Assembly (NCBI GenBank): GCA_964582545.1
Contig: CAZOSB010000056.1
Span: 1 to 7,411, forward strand
Reading direction: 5' to 3'
Source: JAVVUJ01 sp964582545
Lineage (GTDB): Bacteria; Bacillota; Clostridia; Peptostreptococcales; Anaerovoracaceae
DNA: 7,411 bases
Below the pieces are notes generated by a model that saw nothing but the letters and a program-made list of their open reading frames with translations, was not told where the DNA came from and did not search any database. Below, piece by piece: positions 1 through 5,919 of this stretch; the first letter of the stretch is position 1; every line of letters starts with the position of its first letter. A program made the position numbers and the translations under genes.

Positions 1-8
1 AGAAAATC

Positions 9-13
9 AGGAG
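9..13 (+). promoter_or_regulatory. Shine-Dalgarno site supporting a TTG start
   Basis: AGGAG ends 10 nt before the TTG at position 24. No ATG or GTG in frame lies close by, and the PAS domain begins within about 15 residues of the TTG, so this site decides the start of the regulator gene. The spacing is slightly long, which together with TTG suggests modest translation, as is common for regulators. Confidence 0.6.
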
Positions 14-23
14 AATTATAATT

Positions 24-1412
24 TTGGAAAAATCACTTTTATCAACCCTTACCTTAGAGGACCTAATCCCTATATTGGACAGCATCAGCGATGCCATTTT
101 TATCGACGACGCCAGGGGTTATACGCTATGGACAAATAGGGCTAGTGAAGAGCTGTATAAAATAAATAAAGCCGACATTATCGGCAGACATGTTTCCTTT
201 CTGGAAAAGGAAGGTATTTTTACGCCTTCGGTTGCCCTATTGGTAATGGAGCAGAAAAAAGAAGTGACCATCGTTCATGAAAATAAGGAAGGGAAACGAC
301 TGCTGACAAGAGGTATTCCCATATTGGATAAAAGCGGAAATATCTCCAAAATCATCACCACTTCCAACGATATAACTGAATTAATCCACCTACAAAATGA
401 ACTGGAAAGCATTCAAAATACTTTATATGATATGTCCCCCGGAGGTGACTTCTCTCACATAGGCATAGTGGCCTCTAGCCCTTCCATGCTGAATCTATTG
501 CAGTTGACCCAAAGGCTTTCACTGGTGGACTCCACAGTTTTGATAACCGGAGAGTCCGGCGTAGGAAAAGGGCTTATTGCAAAGTTGCTTCACGACAAGG
601 GCAGTCGAAAGGACAACCCTTTTATTCAGGTGAACTGCGGTGCCATTCCCGAAAATTTGATTGAAACAGAGTTATTCGGTTATGAAAAAGGGGCTTTCAC
701 AGGGTCTAAAAGCGAAGGAAAAAAAGGATTGTTTGAGGCAGCTGACGGAGGCACCATATTTTTGGATGAAATCAGTGAGTTACCACTAAATATGCAGGTA
801 AAACTATTGCAGGTAATTCAAGAAAAACAGATGATGAAAGTGGGAGGAATCAAAAGTATCCCCATCAATGTACGCCTGATCTCTGCCACCAACAAGGAAC
901 TCCTCACATTGGTAAAAGAAAAAAAGTTTCGTGAAGACCTCTACTATAGGCTTAACGTGGTACCTCTCAACGTCCCTCCCCTACGTGAGCGACCCGAGGA
1001 TATCGCACCTTTAGTTCGTAAAACTTTGAATGAAAATAATATTAAACTGAAAGAACATAAGCAGATGGACCACACCGCTCTGGCTGTTTTAATGAAATAC
1101 CCTTGGCCCGGAAACATCAGAGAGCTTCAAAATATCATAGAGCGATTGGTGATTACTACCAAGGGCGATGTGATTATGCCTGAAAACCTGCCGGGGTTTA
1201 TTAGTGAAAATGCAAGTACCGACAATTACCTCCAAAACCCTTACGATTTAAAGGATTTAAAGAATGCTCTTAATTGTGCCGAAAAAGAGATTCTACTGCT
1301 GGCAGCAAATCAGTTCAAAACTTCCAGGGCTATTGCTAGCGCTTTAGGCATCAGCCAACCCACCGTAGTAAGAAAATTTCAAAAGCACGGATTAAAATTT
1401 AAGGAATCTTAA
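24..1412 (+). CDS. PAS-domain sigma-54-dependent transcriptional activator (enhancer-binding protein)
   Basis: This 462-residue protein has the full layout of a sigma-54 activator, which remodels sigma-54 RNA polymerase by ATP hydrolysis. A single PAS sensor domain covers about residues 12-122. The AAA+ domain (about 146-380) has Walker A GESGVGKG (176-183), the sigma-54-contacting GAFTGS loop (223-228), Walker B GTIFLDE (243-249), the arginine-finger region FREDLYYRLN (302-311) and sensor II WPGNIREL (361-368). The C-terminus (about 410-460) is a helix-turn-helix with ALGISQPTVVRKFQK, resembling the TyrR/Fis type. There is no receiver domain, so control is probably by a ligand at the PAS domain rather than by phosphorylation. 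Walker A has Gly where most relatives have Glu after the catalytic Lys. Its neighbour downstream has a -24/-12 promoter and repeated palindromes, so the likely target is the aldehyde dehydrogenase/aminotransferase operon. The ligand cannot be read from sequence. The start is TTG. Confidence 0.93.
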   Translation: MEKSLLSTLTLEDLIPILDSISDAIFIDDARGYTLWTNRASEELYKINKADIIGRHVSFLEKEGIFTPSVALLVMEQKKEVTIVHENKEGKRLLTRGIPILDKSGNISKIITTSNDITELIHLQNELESIQNTLYDMSPGGDFSHIGIVASSPSMLNLLQLTQRLSLVDSTVLITGESGVGKGLIAKLLHDKGSRKDNPFIQVNCGAIPENLIETELFGYEKGAFTGSKSEGKKGLFEAADGGTIFLDEISELPLNMQVKLLQVIQEKQMMKVGGIKSIPINVRLISATNKELLTLVKEKKFREDLYYRLNVVPLNVPPLRERPEDIAPLVRKTLNENNIKLKEHKQMDHTALAVLMKYPWPGNIRELQNIIERLVITTKGDVIMPENLPGFISENASTDNYLQNPYDLKDLKNALNCAEKEILLLAANQFKTSRAIASALGISQPTVVRKFQKHGLKFKES

Positions 1413-1429
1413 AAAGCGAATTACTTTTT

Positions 1430-1445
1430 GATACATAATTGAATC
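1430..1445. promoter_or_regulatory. Candidate upstream activator site 1
   Basis: GATACATAATTGAATC is an imperfect palindrome, with left arm GATACA and right arm TGAATC. It matches two other copies at 1448 and 1562 and fits a consensus of about GATWCAT-N4-GWATC. It lies about 295-310 bases upstream of the predicted transcription start near 1740. Proposed as a binding site for the adjacent sigma-54 activator. Confidence 0.55.
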
Positions 1446-1447
1446 GC

Positions 1448-1463
1448 GATACATCTACGTATC
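1448..1463. promoter_or_regulatory. Candidate upstream activator site 2
   Basis: GATACATCTACGTATC is the best palindrome of the three, with arms GATAC and GTATC. It begins 18 bases after site 1, so the two are separated by only 2 bases and probably lie on nearly the same face of a distorted helix. This suits cooperative binding of two activator dimers. Predicted position is about -277 to -292. Confidence 0.6.
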
Positions 1464-1561
1464 AACTTATCATTAATGTAAATTTATTGCCATTTTATGG
1501 CTACTTTATGAAATTAAAATCACATTTATGTTTCTTGATTATTAGTGAAGTCCTCATATTC

Positions 1562-1577
1562 GATTCATATTTGTATC
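1562..1577. promoter_or_regulatory. Candidate upstream activator site 3
   Basis: GATTCATATTTGTATC matches site 2 at 12 of 16 positions and keeps the GAT...ATC ends and the inner CAT. It begins 114 bases after site 2, close to a whole number of helical turns (about 11). It lies about 163-178 bases upstream of the predicted start, a usual distance for an enhancer. Confidence 0.5.
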
Positions 1578-1712
1578 ATTTTTTGTTTTAATTCAAAACA
1601 ATCCACTAATTTTAATTATTTTTTTATTTTAAACTTTTTATTGTTCTTTGAAATACGTAGTAAAACTAATATTTCTTTTATTTTCCAAATAATTTTATAA
1701 AAAATATAAATT

Positions 1713-1729
1713 TTGGCATAACTATTGCT
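1713..1729 (+). promoter_or_regulatory. Sigma-54 (-24/-12) promoter of the aldehyde dehydrogenase operon
   Basis: TTGGCATAACTATTGCT fits the sigma-54 consensus (TTGGCAC-N5-TTGCW) at all positions except T for the C after GGCA. The invariant GG (1715-1716) and GC (1727-1728) have the required 12-base register. The predicted transcription start is near 1740. A sigma-54 activator gene directly upstream supports the call. Confidence 0.88.
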
Positions 1730-1741
1730 ATAGTTATGTTA

Positions 1742-1771
1742 CATGTGTTAGATAGAATCCATATACACATG
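1742..1771 (+). repeat. Inverted repeat in the 5' leader
   Basis: CATGTGT (1742-1748) and ACACATG (1765-1771) are perfect 7-base inverted arms with a 16-base spacer, starting almost exactly at the predicted transcription start. It could form a hairpin at the 5' end of the mRNA that protects it from decay, or be an operator overlapping the start. No known riboswitch class is recognised. Confidence 0.45.
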
Positions 1772-1788
1772 AATCGTTTATTCAAGAT

Positions 1789-1795
1789 AAGGAGG
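1789..1795 (+). promoter_or_regulatory. Shine-Dalgarno site fixing the dehydrogenase start at 1805
   Basis: AAGGAGG lies 9 bases before the ATG at 1805. An in-frame ATG at 1736 would give 23 extra residues, but it lacks a ribosome binding site and lies slightly upstream of the transcription start predicted from the -24/-12 promoter. The 1805 start is therefore preferred. Confidence 0.9.
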
Positions 1796-1804
1796 AATAT
1801 AATA

Positions 1805-3223
1805 ATGTCAATTAATTATGGTGAATATGTTGCCGACTTAGTGGCAAAAGGACATGCAGCTCAAAGAATTGCGGAAGGTTTTACGCAAGAAAAGGTGGAT
1901 CAATTAACAGCTGCAGTTGCATACGCTTTAACTCAGCCAGAAGTAGCAAGAAAGTTTGGTGAAATGCTTGTAGAGGAATCCGGAATGGGTATACCTGCAG
2001 ACAAAGAACTGAAAATGTACGGTAAAGTAAAGGGTTCCTATTTCCAAATGAAAGGCAAAAAATCCGTTGGATTAATCGACGTAGATGAAAAAATGGGCAT
2101 GGAAACTTATGCTAAGCCCATTGGTGTCATCGGCGCTATTATCCCTGTTACAAATGGAGAAGCCACTCCTGTTGTTAAATCACTGATGGCTTTAAAGACC
2201 AGAAATGCTATTATCTTAGCTCCACATCCAAAAGCTAGAAAAACCAACTTAGCTGTTACTGAAATGATTCGTGAAGTGTTGAAAAAATTTGATGCTCCTG
2301 TAGATTTAGTACAGGCTATCGACCCTGAGTACGTAAGCATTGAAACTTCCGGCGAATTGATGAAGCAGGTGGACTTTATTCTTGCTACAGGTGGAACACC
2401 TATGGTAAGACAGGCATATTCTTCCGGAAACCCTGCCATCGGCGTAGGAACAGGTAACGTAGTAAGTATGGTTGACGGCACCACAGATATGGATGCTGTT
2501 GCTGATCTGATCACTCGTTCTAAAACCTTTGATAACGCTACAAGCTGTTCTACAGAAAACAACATCATCGTCTTTGAAAGCTGTTATGATGCCTTCGTAG
2601 AAGCTATGGCTAAAAAAGGCGCTGTATTAATAAAAGAAGGTACTGAAGAAAAGGCTAAGTTACTAAAAACTTTATGGCCAGCATCTCCAGAAAACCACGA
2701 TCTGAACAGACACATCGTAGCTCAACCTGCTAAAGTTATCGCAGAAGCTGCAGGAATCTCCGTTCCTGACAATACCATCATGCTTATGGCAGAGGAAAAT
2801 GACGGATACGGAAACGAGTTCCCATTCACCGGTGAAAAGCTGTCTCCTGTTGCAGGCGTAAGAAAATGCAAGGACTTTGAAGATGGCGTAGAAAAGATGA
2901 TGAACATCCTTGAATATCAGGGAAAAGGTCACAGCATTGGAATTCACACCACTATGGCCGAGAGAGTAACTGCACTGGGAGAAAAAATTCCCGTATGTAA
3001 AGTAGCTGTAAATCAGCCACAGTCTTTAGTAAACAGTGGTTCTTGGACCTGTGGATTCCCAATTTCCATGACTTTAGGATGCGGTACTTGGGGACACAAC
3101 TCTATTTCTCACAATGCCACCTGGAAAGATTTGTTGAACTTCACTTATGTGTCTCGACCGATTCCTTCTTTCCAACCTACAGACGAAGAATTATTTGACG
3201 AAGAAATTAGAAAAGCATTTTAA
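1805..3223 (+). CDS. CoA-acylating aldehyde dehydrogenase, sulfoacetaldehyde (SauS) / succinate-semialdehyde (SucD) type
   Basis: This 472-residue cytosolic enzyme belongs to the acylating branch of the aldehyde dehydrogenase family (as in EutE, PduP, SucD and the N-terminal half of AdhE). It would catalyse aldehyde + CoA + NAD(P)+ to acyl-CoA + NAD(P)H. Visible features are the nucleotide-binding segment with AKPIGVIGAIIPVTN (103-117) and APHPKARK (139-146), ATGGTPMV (194-201), the catalytic cysteine Cys248 in TSCSTEN, GHSIGIHT (375-382, typical of acylating members) and the C-terminal TLGCGTWGHNSIS (423-435). The overall sequence resembles Clostridium kluyveri SucD from memory, and the cysteine loop looks more like sulfoacetaldehyde dehydrogenase SauS. 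The aminotransferase gene follows 44 bases downstream, which points to an aldehyde made by deamination of an omega-amino acid such as taurine. Other possible substrates are succinate semialdehyde, malonate semialdehyde and phosphonoacetaldehyde. The family call is firm; the substrate is inference. Confidence 0.85.
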   Translation: MSINYGEYVADLVAKGHAAQRIAEGFTQEKVDQLTAAVAYALTQPEVARKFGEMLVEESGMGIPADKELKMYGKVKGSYFQMKGKKSVGLIDVDEKMGMETYAKPIGVIGAIIPVTNGEATPVVKSLMALKTRNAIILAPHPKARKTNLAVTEMIREVLKKFDAPVDLVQAIDPEYVSIETSGELMKQVDFILATGGTPMVRQAYSSGNPAIGVGTGNVVSMVDGTTDMDAVADLITRSKTFDNATSCSTENNIIVFESCYDAFVEAMAKKGAVLIKEGTEEKAKLLKTLWPASPENHDLNRHIVAQPAKVIAEAAGISVPDNTIMLMAEENDGYGNEFPFTGEKLSPVAGVRKCKDFEDGVEKMMNILEYQGKGHSIGIHTTMAERVTALGEKIPVCKVAVNQPQSLVNSGSWTCGFPISMTLGCGTWGHNSISHNATWKDLLNFTYVSRPIPSFQPTDEELFDEEIRKAF

Positions 3224-3267
3224 TTCAACAAGATATTTAAAGTTAAAATTAGAAAAGGAGAGTCAAA

Positions 3268-4593
3268 ATGTCTAAAATTAAAGAGCAAGGTATGGAGTAC
3301 AATCTTTATTCATGGAGCGCACAGAAAAAAATCAATCCAATGGTTGTATCCAAGGCAGAAGGTATTTATTTCTGGGATGAAGATGGAAAGAGATATGCAG
3401 ATATGTCTTCTCAGCTGGTTAATTCCAACTTAGGTCATGGTCATAAGAAAATTATTCAAGCCATCAAAGATCAGGCTGACAAACTCCCATTCATCGGACC
3501 AGGATACTCTTTAGACGTACGTTCAGAAGCTGCACAAAAAGTAGTAGAAGCTTCTGGCTTGAGTGGTGCTAAAGTATTCTTTACCAATGCAGGTGCTGAA
3601 TCCAACGAAAATGCAATTAAAATGTGTAAAGTTGCTACAGGAAAGTGGAAAATCTTTTCTATGTACAGATCTTATCACGGTGCTACCTTTGGAGCAGCTG
3701 CATTAACCGGCGAACCCAGAAAGTTTATTGCCGAGCCAGGAATCCCAGGATTTGTAAAGTTTGATGGTCCTTATGCTTATAGAGCACCTAAAGCTTGCAA
3801 CTTTAAATCTGAAGCTGAGGTTACAGAATTCTACTTAGAACTTTTGGAAAACCAAATGTTATATGAAGGACCGGAGCAAATCGCCGGAATTTTCTTAGAA
3901 ACAATTGTAGGCTCCAACGGTATTCTGATTCCACCTGCAGGTTACATGGAAGGCGTAAGAGCACTATGTGACAAATACAATATCTGCATGGTATGTGACG
4001 AAGTAATGGCCGGTTGGTATAGAACAGGAAAAACCTTCGCATTCCATCACTTTAACATCAAGCCTGACCTCGTAACCTTCGCAAAAGGTGCAACTTGTGG
4101 TTATGTACCTTTAGGTGGTGTTATCGTATCTGAAAAAATCGCCAAGATTTTTGATGAAAAGAAAATGCTTTGCGGCTTGACTTACAGTGCACATCCAATT
4201 GGTTGTGCTGCTGCAATCGCTACGATTGATGCATACAAAGAAGAAAAAATTGAAGAAAATGTAGCAACTCAAGGAAAGCTGTTAGGCGAACTTTTAGAAG
4301 GACTGCTAAAGAAGCACCCATGTGTTGGAGAAGTTCGTTACAAAGGACTTTTCAGCTCTGTTGAATTAGTGAAAGATAAGGCTACTAAAGCTCCTATCGT
4401 AGCTTTCAACAATGATCCTGATGGATTGATGACCAAGATTATCGGTATGCTAAAGCAGGAAGGGTTCTCAACTTATGCTCATGAAAACATGATTATCGTT
4501 GCACCTCCTCTTAACATCACTTCAGAAGAATTAACCGAAAACATGGATATCCTTGATAAGGTTTTGGATTCTGTAGACAACATGATAAAATAA
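3268..4593 (+). CDS. Class III omega-aminotransferase, taurine:2-oxoglutarate/pyruvate type
   Basis: This 441-residue, PLP-dependent, fold-type I enzyme moves the terminal amino group of an omega-amino acid to a keto acid. Motifs seen: SSQLVNSNLGHGH (47-59), NAGAESNENAIKM (107-119, cofactor phosphate binding), SYHGAT (135-140), Asp244 in CDEVMAGWYRTGK (pairs with the PLP pyridine nitrogen) and Lys273 in FAKGATCGYVPLGG (Schiff base). The length is normal for the class. The SSQLVN segment resembles proteins annotated as taurine-2-oxoglutarate transaminase, and the acylating dehydrogenase encoded just upstream fits taurine to sulfoacetaldehyde to sulfoacetyl-CoA. Beta-alanine, 4-aminobutyrate or another omega-amino acid remain possible. 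A clear ribosome binding site (AAGGAG, 3255-3260) precedes the ATG. The gene is probably cotranscribed from the sigma-54 promoter and ends before the shared terminator at 4663. Confidence 0.85.
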   Translation: MSKIKEQGMEYNLYSWSAQKKINPMVVSKAEGIYFWDEDGKRYADMSSQLVNSNLGHGHKKIIQAIKDQADKLPFIGPGYSLDVRSEAAQKVVEASGLSGAKVFFTNAGAESNENAIKMCKVATGKWKIFSMYRSYHGATFGAAALTGEPRKFIAEPGIPGFVKFDGPYAYRAPKACNFKSEAEVTEFYLELLENQMLYEGPEQIAGIFLETIVGSNGILIPPAGYMEGVRALCDKYNICMVCDEVMAGWYRTGKTFAFHHFNIKPDLVTFAKGATCGYVPLGGVIVSEKIAKIFDEKKMLCGLTYSAHPIGCAAAIATIDAYKEEKIEENVATQGKLLGELLEGLLKKHPCVGEVRYKGLFSSVELVKDKATKAPIVAFNNDPDGLMTKIIGMLKQEGFSTYAHENMIIVAPPLNITSEELTENMDILDKVLDSVDNMIK

Positions 4594-4662
4594 CAACCTC
4601 TTTATGATTGAATTATCTAACCGCTAATTTGATTGTAAGAAAACTAACTAAAACTAACTGCT

Positions 4663-4698
4663 AAAAGGCGTTTCCAAAAATCCGGAAACGCCTTTTTT
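4663..4698. terminator. Bidirectional intrinsic terminator between converging operons
   Basis: GGCGTTTCC (4667-4675) pairs with GGAAACGCC (4684-4692), a perfect 9-base stem extended by four A-T pairs, with an 8-base loop. T6 follows on the plus strand (4693-4698), and the four A's before the stem give a T tract on the minus strand. It lies between the aminotransferase stop (4593) and the phnW stop (4744) and can serve both. A tandem 10-base repeat (AAACTAACT-A/G, 4641-4660) lies just before it, with no evident role. Confidence 0.92.
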
Positions 4699-4743
4699 GT
4701 TAAGAGTTGCGTGATTATTAAAAGAGATATTTAAAATTTACGG

Positions 4744-5877
4744 TTAATATTTTACAGGAACCTGACATCCAAAATGCTTCAATCCCTCCTCCAGCGCCAC
4801 AAAGAAATCATCAATGTCTGCAGGAACGATGGTTCCCAAGGAGCATAGCCTAAAGGTCGATAGCGTGGAAACCTTGCCGGGATAAATTGTAAATCCTCTT
4901 TCATAAACATAGTCGTGAATCTTTATGAAATCAAAGTTTGGATCATTCGGATATTTGACCGATACTACTAATTTAGACTGTATTTCACGAGGAATAATGG
5001 TTTCGAATCCAAGCTTGTCAAGCCCTTTATAAATAGCCTCCCAAACGCTCTGATGTCTGGCCCATTTCGCGTCTTCACCCTCTGACCAATATTCCTTGAT
5101 GGCCTGCTCCGTAGCATAAATAGTCTGAACAGGTGGTGTAAAATGCATTTCACCTTTATTTTTTATAAAGTCATACTGCATATAAAGGTTTGTGTAGTAA
5201 GATTTTGTGGTATAATCTTTTGACTCTTCCAACATTTTGGTGTTACCAATGACATAAGACAAACCAGTCATGGACATAAGGCCCTTTTGTGCAGAAGCCA
5301 TAATAAAGTCCAGATTATCTTTATCCATATCGATAGGAATCATAGCATATGTAGAGGTGGTGTCCACAATCATCTTACATCCATATTTATGTGCCAAGGC
5401 GCCTACTTCCCTGATAGGATTTAGAACTCCCGTTCCAGTTTCATGATGGCAGCAATAAACTACAGCGATGTCCTTATCGGCTTTTAATGCTTCTTCTGCT
5501 TTAACAAGATCAATGGGCTCTGTAATAGAAAGCTTTAAGTTTATGTGATCCATATGATAGTATTCACATACCTCTGCTCCCCTTTCAGAATAAGCACCAT
5601 TGTTTAAAACTAAAATCTTCTTGCCATCAGGTACCAACGAACTGATACAAGCATCAATATTCACAGTTCCTGATCCGCAGAATAAAACTGCAGTGTATTT
5701 ATCCAGATCCCCATGAACAATCTTTACAAGGTCTTCCCCCATTTGTTTCATGATATCCCCAAACTCTTTTTCTCTAGGGCAAATGTCCGGTACTACCTGA
5801 GCATACTTTACGGTATCAGTAGTAGTCGCAGGACCTGGATTTAACAATACATTTCTTTTTACTTTTGGATATTCCAT
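4744..5877 (-). CDS. phnW: 2-aminoethylphosphonate:pyruvate aminotransferase (PhnW-like)
   Basis: This 377-residue class V PLP aminotransferase should convert 2-aminoethylphosphonate + pyruvate to phosphonoacetaldehyde + alanine. The N-terminal LLNPGPATTTDTVKYAQ and DICPREKEFG (residues 11-40) are typical of one PhnW branch, found in both phosphonate breakdown and synthesis loci. Other features are CGSGTVNIDA (67-76, cofactor binding), Asp172 in VDTTSTYA, the PLP lysine Lys198 in SAQKGL and Arg343 in TFRLCSLG (substrate carboxylate/phosphonate binding in the family). AGGAGGAG lies 7 bases before the ATG when counted from its GGAGG core. The gene is 42 bases downstream of the transporter gene on the same strand, so the two are probably an operon. 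No phosphonatase (PhnX), PhnY/PhnA or PEP mutase is in the window, so catabolism is favoured only by the transporter. A related class V transaminase with another amine substrate cannot be excluded. Confidence 0.82.
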   Translation of the reverse strand: MEYPKVKRNVLLNPGPATTTDTVKYAQVVPDICPREKEFGDIMKQMGEDLVKIVHGDLDKYTAVLFCGSGTVNIDACISSLVPDGKKILVLNNGAYSERGAEVCEYYHMDHINLKLSITEPIDLVKAEEALKADKDIAVVYCCHHETGTGVLNPIREVGALAHKYGCKMIVDTTSTYAMIPIDMDKDNLDFIMASAQKGLMSMTGLSYVIGNTKMLEESKDYTTKSYYTNLYMQYDFIKNKGEMHFTPPVQTIYATEQAIKEYWSEGEDAKWARHQSVWEAIYKGLDKLGFETIIPREIQSKLVVSVKYPNDPNFDFIKIHDYVYERGFTIYPGKVSTLSTFRLCSLGTIVPADIDDFFVALEEGLKHFGCQVPVKY

Positions 5878-5919
5878 AACTTCTCCTCCTCAGTCTATTA
5901 ATTTATTTGATTAGATAAC

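Larger units (their letters stand above)
1413..1804 (+). other. AT-rich intergenic regulatory region
   Basis: These 392 bases carry no credible gene. The region contains three copies of a 16-bp palindrome-like motif in its upstream two thirds, then a long A/T-rich stretch (about 1580-1710) that could bend easily, then the sigma-54 promoter and a 65-base leader. This order (activator sites, flexible spacer, -24/-12 element) is the standard design for an enhancer-dependent promoter. No convincing terminator follows the regulator gene; only a weak A/T hairpin is visible at 1411-1429. Confidence 0.8.

Noticed and set aside
1411..1429. AAAAAG...CTTTTT hairpin after the regulator gene as a terminator.
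   Set aside because: The 6-base stem is almost all A-T, with no G/C core and no separate T tract, so it is too weak to call.
1467..1482. A possible fourth palindrome around CATTAATG.
   Set aside because: Only the inner CAT/ATG and two flanking bases fit; the conserved GAT...ATC ends are missing.
1653..1660. ATACGTAG, an inverted copy of 8 bases within activator site 2, about 80-87 bases before the predicted start.
   Set aside because: The position would suit an activator site, but only half of the 16-base motif is present, and an 8-base match in A/T-rich DNA is weak.
2107..2947. Open frames on the minus strand inside the dehydrogenase gene.
   Set aside because: They lie wholly opposite a well-conserved gene, lack credible ribosome binding sites and show no recognisable domain.
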